Assembly (NCBI RefSeq): GCF_003729955.1
Contig: NZ_RJTX01000004.1
Location: 919,763 to 983,762 of the forward strand
DNA length: 64,000 nucleotides
Origin: Chryseobacterium daecheongense
Lineage (GTDB): Bacteria > Bacteroidota > Bacteroidia > Flavobacteriales > Weeksellaceae
Direction of reading: 5' to 3'
Shown here in pieces: positions 45,062 to 53,750 of the stretch (positions are counted from its first letter, which is position 1; every line of letters begins with the position of its first letter). The translations under genes were made by a program, and so were the position numbers. The notes under the pieces are model-generated. The model was not told the origin of the DNA and ran no database searches. It saw nothing but the letters and a program-made list of their open reading frames with translations.

Positions 45062-45165
45062 AAAAGAAACATAAAAGTAGTGTTCAGAAACGTGTAAATT
45101 CATATTTTTGAAATTCAAAATGATGAATATATAACATGAACTGGAACAGCTTTTATGTTTCTTTT
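45062..45165. repeat. 104-bp element with 16-bp perfect terminal inverted repeats and nested stem
   Basis: AAAAGAAACATAAAAG (45062-45077) and its exact reverse complement (45150-45165) enclose 72 bp. Inside lies a second imperfect stem: ATTCAT...TTTTGAA and TTCAAAAT...ATGAAT match at 13 of 15 positions. No target-site duplication is visible. It could be a structured RNA, a leader of the next gene, or a MITE-like element. Confidence 0.65.
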
Positions 45166-45191
45166 CATTTTTTAATGTTAAAAACACACGT

Positions 45192-46340
45192 ATGAAGTTC
45201 CAAAAAGTCGAACAATACTTCAATAGTAAGATTCTTATTTATTTGCTTATTGTTGCTACGGCTGTCTATACTCTTGTCTTTACTTACATCTATAATTTTA
45301 AGGATGATGGCTATATTCTTGCTGACTGGCTGATCAATTACCAGGACGGAGGCTTTAAAAGAAGAGGGCTTTCGGGAAGTTTCTTTTTTCTGTTGCAGGA
45401 TATCACGGGGATTGGGCTCAATTACTTGGTGTATTTTTGTCAGTTTTCTATCATTTTATTATTCTTTTGGTATTACACCAAACTTATACGTTATAAGGTT
45501 ACTACCCTATTATATTTATCACTATTACTTTCTTCTATCGGTTTTATAGGACTTTTAAATACGGTTACCTATGTCGGAAAGAAAGAATTTATTGTTTTTC
45601 TGTTGTTCACATGGTTTGTTTATCTTTTGGATAAAGATAGGCTTTCAAAATATAAAGAATACATCTTTTGTATTTTACTATGTATCAGTATCTTGTTGCA
45701 TGAGGTTGCCCTGTTTTATGTCCCCTATTTTGCAATTGCACTGTATGTAAAAACAGGAAAGCTTGAGATTAAAAGATATCTTAAATATTTTCTTGCAACG
45801 GGTATTCCGGCTGTTTTGATTATTCTTTTCGGGAAAAATGTAAACGAGGGAATGTCGCTCCAACTTTTGAATCAAAGAGGAGTACACCCCACTTACGGAA
45901 TTTTTTACTGGGATATTGATGAAAGGCAATATATTAGAGAACATATCAAAGAATACAGGCTGTATTTCATAAGCTTAGCAATTAGCGTGTTTCACATAGG
46001 GTATTATTTAAAATATCTAAACAGCCGAAAGTTATTATCTATTTTATTGGGAGGTGCATTTTTATTCTCATTGCCGCTGTTTTATCTGGCTATCGATTGG
46101 GGCAGATGGATGTATATCCACATGATGCTTATGATTGTGCTTTTTGCTCTGTTATTGCGGAAGAGAGACTCATTATTTGCGTATGAGCCTATTATGATCA
46201 ACAAGAAATTTTATATTACATTATTCATTATTATATTATCGTTAATCTACAGGGTTGAAATGTCGGGAAGCGGATTTACATTCGAAGGAATCCTATATAG
46301 AATCTTCATTGCCCCTTTAGAATTGTTAAATAAAATGTGA
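45192..46340 (+). CDS. Polytopic membrane protein of surface polysaccharide type
   Basis: 382 residues with about ten TM segments. An early loop contains DWLINYQDGGFKRRGLSG; a GGFxRRGLxG motif is shared by a family of Bacteroidota membrane proteins found with polysaccharide genes. Another loop has LAIDWGRWMYIHMMLM. It resembles the proteins at 39156 and 40161 in overall design. The 5' region contains the 104-bp inverted-repeat element. Exact function unknown. Confidence 0.75.
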   Translation: MKFQKVEQYFNSKILIYLLIVATAVYTLVFTYIYNFKDDGYILADWLINYQDGGFKRRGLSGSFFFLLQDITGIGLNYLVYFCQFSIILLFFWYYTKLIRYKVTTLLYLSLLLSSIGFIGLLNTVTYVGKKEFIVFLLFTWFVYLLDKDRLSKYKEYIFCILLCISILLHEVALFYVPYFAIALYVKTGKLEIKRYLKYFLATGIPAVLIILFGKNVNEGMSLQLLNQRGVHPTYGIFYWDIDERQYIREHIKEYRLYFISLAISVFHIGYYLKYLNSRKLLSILLGGAFLFSLPLFYLAIDWGRWMYIHMMLMIVLFALLLRKRDSLFAYEPIMINKKFYITLFIIILSLIYRVEMSGSGFTFEGILYRIFIAPLELLNKM

Positions 46341-46369
46341 TTAAAAAAATCTATCTGATAAAAAAACTT

Positions 46370-46377
46370 TACTTTTG
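46370..46377 (+). promoter_or_regulatory. Candidate -7 box of topA
   Basis: TACTTTTG, 15 bp upstream of ATG 46393. A start this close would give a very short leader and excludes the upstream in-frame TTG at 46375. Confidence 0.5.
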
Positions 46378-46392
46378 CAAAAATTTTTTAGA

Positions 46393-48948
46393 ATGTCGAA
46401 AAATTTAGTAATCGTAGAGTCTCCGGCAAAAGCAAAAACTATTCAGAAATATTTAGGAAAAGATTTCGAAGTGAAATCCAGTTTCGGGCATATCCGGGAT
46501 TTACCTAAAAAAGGAATGGGGATTGACTTGGCCACTTTCAATCCTGATTATGAAGTTTCGGCAGATAAAAAGAAATTGGTAACCGAACTGAAAGCCGCCG
46601 TGAAAAAAGCTGATGTGGTTTGGCTGGCTTCCGATGAAGACCGTGAAGGAGAAGCTATTGCTTGGCATTTAGCAGATGAATTGAAGTTAAAACCGGAAAA
46701 CAGAAGAAGAATCGTCTTCCATGAAATTACCAAAAATGCTATTCTAAAGGCCATTGATAACCCAAGGGATATAGACCAAAATCTTGTTAATGCTCAACAA
46801 GCAAGAAGAGTACTGGACAGGATCGTTGGTTTTGAAATGTCTCCGGTTCTTTGGAAAAAAGTAAAGCCGGGATTATCTGCGGGAAGAGTGCAATCTGTTG
46901 CCGTAAGACTAATTGTTGAAAGAGAAAAAGAGATCCGTGAATTTGTTCCGAAAGCGAGCTTTAAGGTAGACGGGATCTTCCTGAATAAGAATGAACAGGA
47001 AATTGCTGCAAAGCTGAAAAAAGATTTCGAGAAAGAAGAGCAGGCGGAACGATTTCTTGAATTAGCTAAAACAACAGAATTTAAAGTTCTGAATGTAGAA
47101 ACAAAACCCGGAACACGTTCGGCTTCTGCGCCTTTTACCACCTCTACACTTCAACAAGAGGCATCTTCAAGGCTTGGATATAATGTAACCACCACGATGC
47201 GTCTGGCGCAAACATTATATGAGGAAGGGCACATTACCTATATGAGAACAGACTCCGTAAATCTTTCCCAGGAAGCAATTGAAGGAGCAAAAAAACAAAT
47301 TCAATCAGAATATGGGGCAGAATATTCTGCACCAAGAAATTATACCACCAAATCCGCTTCAGCACAGGAAGCTCACGAAGCGATTCGTCCAACAGACTTT
47401 TCAGTAAAAAGTATTGGAGATAACCAGTTGAACAGATTGTATCAATTGATTTACAGAAGAACACTGGCTTCTCAGATGGCGAATGCTAAAATTGAAAAAA
47501 CGGTTATTGAGATCGGAAATCCAAGTTTGCCACAACAATTTGAAGCACAGGGTGAAGTAATCATTTTCGATGGTTTCTTAAAAGCTTACGGAATTGTTAA
47601 AACGGAAGAAGATGATGAAGAAAACAATGAGAAATTATTACCGAAAGTAGCAGTTGGCGAAGTTTTAAACTATAAAACCATCATTGCAGCAGAGAAATTC
47701 ACGAGGCCGAGTGCAAGGTATACGGAAGCGGGATTGGTAAGAAAGCTTGAAGAGCTGGGAATTGGCCGTCCTTCTACTTATGCACCGACTATTCAGACTA
47801 TTCAGAACCGTGAGTATGTGGATAAGCGTGAGATAGAACCACAAACCCGTGAGGTTCTCAAAATGTCTTTGGCAAAAGGCACAATCAAAAAAGCCATTCT
47901 TGAAGAAAAATTCGGAGGCGATAAAAATAAATTTGTACCAACAGATATAGGAGAAGTCGTAAATGACTTCCTTACCGATAATTTTAAAGAAATCCTGGAT
48001 TATGGTTTCACGGCAAGAGTAGAAGAAGGTTTCGATGAGATTGCCAACGGAGAACAGAAGTGGAAAGAGATGATGACGGATTTCTACTCTAAATTCCATC
48101 CGAGAATTGAAGATGTAGAAGAAAATGCAGACCGCGCAACAGGAGATAGATTATTAGGAATTGATCCTAAAACGGGCAAAAATGTTCACGCGAGAATTGG
48201 AAGATTCGGGGCAATGATTCAGATCGGAGAGACGGATGATGAGGAAAAACCTGTTTTTGCTTCGTTAATGGCGGGACAGAATATTGCAACGATCACATTG
48301 GAAGAGGCTTTAGAGCTTTTCAAGCTTCCTTTTGATCTGAATGATTTTGAAGGACAACCCGTTTCTGTAGGAGTAGGAAGATTCGGGCCTTATGTAAAAT
48401 GGGGAGAAACATTCATCAGCATTCCGAAAGGAGAAGATCCTTTATCCGTAAATCAACAACGTGCGGAAGAAATCATCAATGAAAAGAAAAAAGCAGACGC
48501 TCCGATTGCTACTTTTAAAGGTGAGCCTGTGACGAAAGGCACTGGAAGATTCGGACCATTCATCAAATACAAAGATATTTTCGTGAACGTTCCGAAAAAA
48601 TATAATTTCGAAAACCTTTCACAAAGTGACATCAATGAACTGATCGAGGCTAAACTTGAAAAAGAAGCCAACAGGTATATCCAACAGTGGGAGAAAGAAA
48701 AAATCTCCATTGAAAACGGAAGATGGGGACCTTTCATCAAATTCGGAAAAGGCATGTTCAAAATTCCGAAGAAAAGTGACGATACGAAATATGCAGCGGA
48801 AGAATTGAAAGAAGTTTCTTTGGATGAGGTGAAAAAGTGGATCACGGATCAGGATAAAAATGCATTTGCTGAGAAAAAGAAACCGGCAGCGAAGAAAACA
48901 ACAGCTAAGAAAGCACCTGCTAAAAAAGCTGCAACTAAAAAGAAATAG
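46393..48948 (+). CDS. topA: DNA topoisomerase I (type IA)
   Basis: 851 residues from ATG 46393 (MSKNLVIVESPAKAKTIQKYLG). The frame reaches back to 46375, but the -7 box at 46370-46377 favours the internal ATG. The Toprim domain has ESPAKAKT and DEDREGEA. The active-site Tyr is Tyr283 in ITYMRTDS. The C-terminal part carries repeated GRFGPF(I/V)K units in place of four-cysteine zinc fingers. The last about 25 residues are Lys/Ala-rich (AAKKTTAKKAPAKK), a histone H1-like DNA-binding tail. It relaxes negative supercoils; a housekeeping gene. Confidence 0.95.
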   Translation: MSKNLVIVESPAKAKTIQKYLGKDFEVKSSFGHIRDLPKKGMGIDLATFNPDYEVSADKKKLVTELKAAVKKADVVWLASDEDREGEAIAWHLADELKLKPENRRRIVFHEITKNAILKAIDNPRDIDQNLVNAQQARRVLDRIVGFEMSPVLWKKVKPGLSAGRVQSVAVRLIVEREKEIREFVPKASFKVDGIFLNKNEQEIAAKLKKDFEKEEQAERFLELAKTTEFKVLNVETKPGTRSASAPFTTSTLQQEASSRLGYNVTTTMRLAQTLYEEGHITYMRTDSVNLSQEAIEGAKKQIQSEYGAEYSAPRNYTTKSASAQEAHEAIRPTDFSVKSIGDNQLNRLYQLIYRRTLASQMANAKIEKTVIEIGNPSLPQQFEAQGEVIIFDGFLKAYGIVKTEEDDEENNEKLLPKVAVGEVLNYKTIIAAEKFTRPSARYTEAGLVRKLEELGIGRPSTYAPTIQTIQNREYVDKREIEPQTREVLKMSLAKGTIKKAILEEKFGGDKNKFVPTDIGEVVNDFLTDNFKEILDYGFTARVEEGFDEIANGEQKWKEMMTDFYSKFHPRIEDVEENADRATGDRLLGIDPKTGKNVHARIGRFGAMIQIGETDDEEKPVFASLMAGQNIATITLEEALELFKLPFDLNDFEGQPVSVGVGRFGPYVKWGETFISIPKGEDPLSVNQQRAEEIINEKKKADAPIATFKGEPVTKGTGRFGPFIKYKDIFVNVPKKYNFENLSQSDINELIEAKLEKEANRYIQQWEKEKISIENGRWGPFIKFGKGMFKIPKKSDDTKYAAEELKEVSLDEVKKWITDQDKNAFAEKKKPAAKKTTAKKAPAKKAATKKK

Positions 48949-48964
48949 TACTTTACGATACAAT

Positions 48965-49001
48965 AAAAAAGCCATTAACATAACCTGTTAATGGCTTTTT
49001 T
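48965..49001 (+). terminator. Intrinsic terminator after topA
   Basis: A perfect 16-bp stem (48965-48980 with 48986-49001), core GCCATTAACA / TGTTAATGGC, with a 5-nt loop and flanking A6 and T6 runs. It could work in both directions. Confidence 0.88.
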
Positions 49002-49025
49002 ATGAATTATGGGATGATAAGAAGA

Positions 49026-49054
49026 TTGATTTTGATGAGGTTTTTGTATGTTTG
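49026..49054 (+). promoter_or_regulatory. Promoter of the ecotin homologue
   Basis: TTG (49026-49028), an 18-bp spacer, then TATGTTTG (49047-49054), a good -33/-7 match 15 bp before the ATG. Confidence 0.6.
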
Positions 49055-49069
49055 CGGAAAATGTTTTGA

Positions 49070-49531
49070 ATGGTAAGGATTTTTTGTTTCGTATTACTTG
49101 TTACAGGAATTTATGCCTTTGGTCAGGAAGAAGTTACTTATCCGGAACCCAAAGAGGGTTTTAAAAGAGTGGATATAAAGCTCCCTAACATTAAAAATGA
49201 AGTCGATTATAAAGTAGAAGTCAACTTTAGCATGATGCATGAGATGTTGGATTGTGAAAAAGGAAGCTTTACGTTGCCGGATTTTGAGACACGTTATCTT
49301 AAGCCTCCCCATGCATATCCTTATTATGTGATCGATGAGAATAATTACGAGGTTGTGGTCGGGCGGAGCGGAACGTGCAGTTCCAAAAAAGTGCAGAAAA
49401 AGATATATAGCTCTAACCCTATCTTCATAGAGTACAATAGTATTTTTACCTACAGATATTATGTTCCTAAAAATATAAATGTAGAATACAGGATTTGGAA
49501 AGCAGAACCCCATTTCACAGAAGTAAAATAG
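49070..49531 (+). CDS. eco: Ecotin-like serine protease inhibitor
   Basis: 153 residues with a signal peptide (ending YAFGQ). The mature protein follows E. coli ecotin closely: YPEPKEGFKRVDIKLP, then a Cys in MLDCEKGS, the YYVID segment, a second Cys in SGTCSSKK, and a C-terminal VEYRIWKAEPHF close to ecotin VKYRVWKAEE. The two Cys match the reactive-loop disulfide. The P1 position (Met84 in E. coli) aligns with Ser or Arg in GRSGTC, so the protease preference may differ. It is monocistronic with its own promoter and follows topA. Confidence 0.88.
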   Translation: MVRIFCFVLLVTGIYAFGQEEVTYPEPKEGFKRVDIKLPNIKNEVDYKVEVNFSMMHEMLDCEKGSFTLPDFETRYLKPPHAYPYYVIDENNYEVVVGRSGTCSSKKVQKKIYSSNPIFIEYNSIFTYRYYVPKNINVEYRIWKAEPHFTEVK

Positions 49532-49567
49532 CAAATAATCACATTTTAAATTTTCAAATTAAAGAAT

Positions 49568-50638
49568 ATGGATTTTGAAGATTTTATCATTTCACCAAGA
49601 AATTTTAAAACTGAAAACTGGCAGATCGGAAACAGGATCACGAAGGAAATAAAAGAAGACAGCATTGTCCTTCTTTTTGTTTCAGATTACAGAGGCGCGA
49701 ATGGTGAGGCCGAAGTTCAGGATTTTACGGCGGTGAGAAAAGAATTTTACAGACTTTCGCAGCTGGATTTTGAAATTCCCATAGTGGATTTGGGCGACCT
49801 GGTTTCCGGGAAAAGTATTCAGGATACCCATTATATTTTACAGGAAGTATTGTCTGCATGTCATTACAACAGGGCGATCCCAATTATTATTGGCGGATCC
49901 AATGATTTTGCTTTTTCATTATTCTCTGCATTAAACTTTCATCAGAAGAATATTAATTATACTCAGATCAGCAATATCATTTCCTTAAAACAAGGAGAAG
50001 AAATTAATGAACATACTTTTTTAAGTAAAATTTTTGGAGCTAAGAATTTTTCCATCAAAAATTACCATCATTTAGGATATCAAAAACATTTGAATGAAGT
50101 TGATTCTGTAAAACTAATCAAAGAGGTGGAGTTTGATATCATCCGTTTAGCAGAAATGATGAACTCTACGGAAAAAACGGAGCCGTTCTTTAGAAAAGCG
50201 GATCTTGTGACAGTAAACTGCGATGCGATTGAAAGTTTCAGCGATGCCTTTTCCATGAATCCACAAGTCAATGGATTAAACAGAAGAGAGATCTGTGCCT
50301 ATATGAAAGAGATCGGTTTAAGTGAAAATCTTAAGTCAGTAGGTATTTTCAATTATAATATTTATTCTGAGAATCAGTTGAATCATCAGCTTTTAGCACA
50401 AATGATCTGGTATCTGATCGAAGGAATCAATATCCAGAAGTCACATCCAAAAGAAAGGCATTATGAAGTGTTTTATGTTTTGATTGATGACAGGCAATAT
50501 GCTTTCAAACGTGATACTTTCAGCAATTTATGGTATTTCGGAGATGATGAGAATATAGAAAACTGCATTCCCTGCTCAAGAAAAGACTTCGATGAAGCCA
50601 AAAAAGGATGGCTAAGCGCAAGACTGACGAAAATATAA
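49568..50638 (+). CDS. Arginase-fold (formimidoylglutamase-like) protein with degenerate metal sites
   Basis: 356 residues. The ureohydrolase fold is recognisable (IPIIIGGSNDFAFSLF, LVTVNCDAIES, then an NxxGLNRREICAYMKEIG region). The metal-binding motifs are altered: GGDHS reads GGSND (109-113), the DAHxD strand is absent, and DxDxxDP reads NCDAIES (217-223). It is therefore probably not a manganese hydrolase. Related proteins are usually annotated as formimidoylglutamase in Flavobacteriia. It is followed 3 bp later by a GT2 gene, which suggests co-expression. Confidence 0.8.
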   Translation: MDFEDFIISPRNFKTENWQIGNRITKEIKEDSIVLLFVSDYRGANGEAEVQDFTAVRKEFYRLSQLDFEIPIVDLGDLVSGKSIQDTHYILQEVLSACHYNRAIPIIIGGSNDFAFSLFSALNFHQKNINYTQISNIISLKQGEEINEHTFLSKIFGAKNFSIKNYHHLGYQKHLNEVDSVKLIKEVEFDIIRLAEMMNSTEKTEPFFRKADLVTVNCDAIESFSDAFSMNPQVNGLNRREICAYMKEIGLSENLKSVGIFNYNIYSENQLNHQLLAQMIWYLIEGINIQKSHPKERHYEVFYVLIDDRQYAFKRDTFSNLWYFGDDENIENCIPCSRKDFDEAKKGWLSARLTKI

Positions 50639-50641
50639 TGT

Positions 50642-51643
50642 ATGATAAACGTTCCCTCAAAAGTTTCCATCATTGTTCCTGTTTATAATGTCGAAAATTA
50701 TTTGGCCAAATGCCTCGATTCTTTAGTCAATCAAACCCTGCAGGAAATAGAAATCCTGGTTATCAATGATGGAAGTAAAGATAGCTCCGGGCATATCATT
50801 CAGGAATATGCTCAACAATATCCCGATAAGATAAAAGCCTTTCAAAAGGAAAACGGAGGATTAAGTGATGCCCGTAATTTTGGAATTGACAGGGCGACCG
50901 GAGATTATATCGGCTTTGTAGACAGTGATGACTACGTTACGGAAACCATGTTCGAAGAAATGGTGAACCTGGCGGAAAAACACCAGTCGAAAATGGTGAT
51001 CTGCAATATTCAAAAGGTGGATGAATATGGAAATGTGACTCAAAAACTCACCCAGATTCCCAATTTGCCGGAAAGAATTGATCTTGAAAAGCATTTTTCG
51101 GTATTTTCGGATATCAGTTATTTTGCCTGCAATAAATTATTTAAGAAAGAACTCTTCGCAGATAAAAGGTTTAAAAAGGGAATTCATTTTGAAGACATCC
51201 AGTTAGTCCCTCAACTTTTACTGGAATGTACTACCATCGCACAGACACAGAATTTCCATTACCAATATCTGGAGCGCAGCGATTCCATTACAAAGACGCA
51301 TACCAAAAAAGGGTTGGATATGTTAAAAGCAGTGGAAGATGTGGAAGAAGTTTTTAAAAAATCCGTATACTCAGAGAAATTACAGGAACTTAAAAATTTT
51401 CAGATTTTTGAAGGAGTATACTCTTTTTTAGCCTATTTAGCCTTTGTAAAAGAAGAAGAACATTTCTACGAAATGGCAGTTCGGCTTAATAATTTTATAA
51501 CACAAAGAGGTATAAAAATTAAAGATATCTTAAACTATAATCGTTTTGATAGGAATTATCTTTTATCTTTGCCTTTGAAAAAAAAGATTTTTTATCTGCT
51601 GTATTTTGCAGGACAAAAGAAGCTGATAAGAAAATTAATGTAA
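50642..51643 (+). CDS. GT2 family glycosyltransferase
   Basis: 333 residues. GT-A fold with SIIVPVYNVENYLAKCLDSL, the nucleotide loop INDGSKDSS, KENGGLSDARNFGID and the metal-binding DSDDYV. The C-terminal part is helical without clear TM segments. Typical of exopolysaccharide or O-antigen glycosyltransferases. It precedes a polyprenyl-phosphate sugar-1-phosphate transferase and a Wza/Wzc pair, so it probably adds a sugar to a lipid-linked repeat unit. Confidence 0.88.
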   Translation: MINVPSKVSIIVPVYNVENYLAKCLDSLVNQTLQEIEILVINDGSKDSSGHIIQEYAQQYPDKIKAFQKENGGLSDARNFGIDRATGDYIGFVDSDDYVTETMFEEMVNLAEKHQSKMVICNIQKVDEYGNVTQKLTQIPNLPERIDLEKHFSVFSDISYFACNKLFKKELFADKRFKKGIHFEDIQLVPQLLLECTTIAQTQNFHYQYLERSDSITKTHTKKGLDMLKAVEDVEEVFKKSVYSEKLQELKNFQIFEGVYSFLAYLAFVKEEEHFYEMAVRLNNFITQRGIKIKDILNYNRFDRNYLLSLPLKKKIFYLLYFAGQKKLIRKLM

Positions 51644-51737
51644 AACACAAATGTAAGGTACTATTGTTTCGATTGGGTTTTTTATAAATTCATGGTGTAT
51701 CTTTTTTACCGGAACAAGCAAGTACTCGAATAAAAAA

Positions 51738-52856
51738 ATGAAGAATTTTGAATTGTTCTTAACTCAGAGTGGAATCCCTATTTTTTATGTGAAAATAGGC
51801 CTGGGTTTTATATTTTCTTTTCTAATTACTTTCTTTTCCATTCCTACCATTGTTAAGATCTCCAGAAGAAAAAACCTTATGGATGAGCCGGGTATAAGAA
51901 GTTCCCATCTTAGAAAAATCCCTAATCTCGGTGGAATTGCTATTTTTTATTCCATAGGAATTTGCGCTTCTATTTTCGCGTATGAACTTTTTGATCTTTA
52001 CAAATTTTTATTTGCCTCTTTAGTCATTCTCCTGTACATTGGAGTGATGGATGATATTGTGGTGATGAGGGCTTATAAAAAGCTGGTGGCGCAAATCATG
52101 GTATCATCACTTGTGGTAATAGGGTCAGACATAAGGATAAGAAGCTTATTCGGAATATTTGGAGTGTATGAGCTGAATTATTGGATAAGTATATTATTTA
52201 GTATTGTTACTTTTATTATCCTGATCAATGCATTCAATCTTATTGATGGAATTGATGGTCTTGCTGGTGGATATTCCGTCATATGCAGCGCTCTTTTTGG
52301 GATAAGCTATTATCGTTTAGGAGAATATAATTATCCTTTGGTTGTTTTATCAGTGATTATCATCGGAGCAGTTTTGGCGTTTCTGTACTATAATTTATCA
52401 CATTATAGGACCAATAAAATATTTATGGGAGATACAGGTTCTATGTTATTAGGGTTTTTGCTTGCATTTACCTCTGTTTGCTTTATAGATATCTTTATAG
52501 ATAAAGCTTTGCCTAATGTACCGAGGTATCACCTGCAATCTGCCCCTGCAGTGGCTGTTGCGATTTTAATATTACCTATTGTTGATACACTGAATGTCAT
52601 TATCGTGAGAATCATTAATAAAAGATCTCCTTTTGATGCTGATAAAAACCATATTCATCATAAATTGCTGAAGCTTGATCTTACACACAGAAGATCCAGT
52701 TTTTATATTATAGTGTATTACCTTTTTATTGTAACCGTTGCTTATTATTTAAGGCATATAAATGTAAATCTATTATTAATAATTATTCTTGCATTAGGAT
52801 TTTTAGGAGCTTATCTTCCGGATTTCATTTATCGTTTAAGAAATAATAACAATTAA
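51738..52856 (+). CDS. WecA/MraY-family polyprenyl-phosphate sugar-1-phosphate transferase
   Basis: 372 residues with about ten TM segments. Family motifs are visible: GVMDDIVVMRAYKKL (Asp-Asp), NAFNLIDGIDGLAGG, GDTGSMLLG and HIHHKLLKLDLTHRRSS (the HHH-type motif). It transfers a sugar-1-phosphate, probably GlcNAc-1-P, to undecaprenyl phosphate, starting polysaccharide synthesis. It sits upstream of the Wza-like and Wzc-like genes. The sugar specificity cannot be read. Confidence 0.88.
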   Translation: MKNFELFLTQSGIPIFYVKIGLGFIFSFLITFFSIPTIVKISRRKNLMDEPGIRSSHLRKIPNLGGIAIFYSIGICASIFAYELFDLYKFLFASLVILLYIGVMDDIVVMRAYKKLVAQIMVSSLVVIGSDIRIRSLFGIFGVYELNYWISILFSIVTFIILINAFNLIDGIDGLAGGYSVICSALFGISYYRLGEYNYPLVVLSVIIIGAVLAFLYYNLSHYRTNKIFMGDTGSMLLGFLLAFTSVCFIDIFIDKALPNVPRYHLQSAPAVAVAILILPIVDTLNVIIVRIINKRSPFDADKNHIHHKLLKLDLTHRRSSFYIIVYYLFIVTVAYYLRHINVNLLLIIILALGFLGAYLPDFIYRLRNNNN

Positions 52857-52893
52857 CCATTTAAATTTTTATTTTTGTAAATAACATTGAAAT

Positions 52894-53748
52894 ATGATGA
52901 AGAGCTATAAGTATTTATTTTTTTTACTACCCTTGTTCATTACATCGTGCATCACCACCAAAGATGTAAGATATATGCAGCCTAATGAAAGTCTCGTAAT
53001 CAATGAAGAAGGATTGGTTCCCTACAATATTCCGATTTATAGAATTACCAAAAATGATATTCTAAATCTTAATATCGTTACCACTCCCAAAGGAGATGCT
53101 GCTCAGTTCTATTCTTCCTTGAATACATCTGGAAGTACAATAACACCAACCACAAATAATCCTGCTACAAATGTTGCTACAAGCACCAGTGGTGGCGGAA
53201 ACATCAATTTCTATTTTAACGGATTGAAAGTTGATTCCAATGGTGATATCAATATTTTCGGAATTGGCTATGTGAAGGCAGAAGGAAGAACCATTGAAGA
53301 AGTCACTAAAGAGATTCAGGAAAAAGTAAATGAAAATTTCCAGGAAGGAAAATCAGAAGTAAGACTGAATACGGATGGAATTACCTATTATATATTAGGA
53401 GATGTTGAAACAACCGGAATGACCGGCGAAAAAGTGGCTCATAAAAATACACTTACTGTTACAGAAGCTTTGGCTATTAATGGTGGGTTAAACAGAACTA
53501 TTGATAGAAAAAATATTGTAATCCACAGAAAATTGCCGGAAGGAATCAAAATTGCAAAAATAGATCTTACCCGTGAAGATGTAATGAATTCACCGTACTA
53601 CTATGTGCAAAACGGGGATGAAATCTATCTGAATACAAGAGCGAAAAGCTTAAACGGATTTGGAAAAGATCCAATTCAGACTTTAACTACAGGAGTTTCT
53701 GTAATTACTACGGCTCTGTCTATTTATTTACTCCTAAAAAATCTTTAG
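52894..53748 (+). CDS. Wza-like polysaccharide export lipoprotein
   Basis: 284 residues. Lipoprotein signal LFFLLPLFITSC at the N-terminus. The Poly_export/SLBB layout follows: YRITKNDILNLNIVTTPKGD, an insert rich in Thr/Ser/Asn (about 70-105), SNGDINIFGIGYVKAEGRTIEEV, then YYILGDVETTG and an NGDEIYL segment. It forms the outer-membrane export channel. A C-terminal hydrophobic segment (ISVITTALSIYLLL type) is the membrane-spanning helix. It is separated by 2 bp from the Wzc-like gene. Confidence 0.87.
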   Translation: MMKSYKYLFFLLPLFITSCITTKDVRYMQPNESLVINEEGLVPYNIPIYRITKNDILNLNIVTTPKGDAAQFYSSLNTSGSTITPTTNNPATNVATSTSGGGNINFYFNGLKVDSNGDINIFGIGYVKAEGRTIEEVTKEIQEKVNENFQEGKSEVRLNTDGITYYILGDVETTGMTGEKVAHKNTLTVTEALAINGGLNRTIDRKNIVIHRKLPEGIKIAKIDLTREDVMNSPYYYVQNGDEIYLNTRAKSLNGFGKDPIQTLTTGVSVITTALSIYLLLKNL

Positions 53749-53750
53749 TC

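Noticed and set aside
45062..45165. Insertion sequence remnant with transposase
   Set aside because: There is no transposase frame inside 104 bp and no target-site duplication at the ends; only a MITE-like or RNA element remains possible.
47665..48099. Minus-strand open frame of 144 codons inside topA
   Set aside because: Antisense to a highly conserved topoisomerase region and without any motif or own signals.
49094..49534. Minus-strand open frame of 146 codons opposite the ecotin homologue
   Set aside because: The plus frame encodes a signal peptide and ecotin motifs; the minus frame encodes nothing recognisable.
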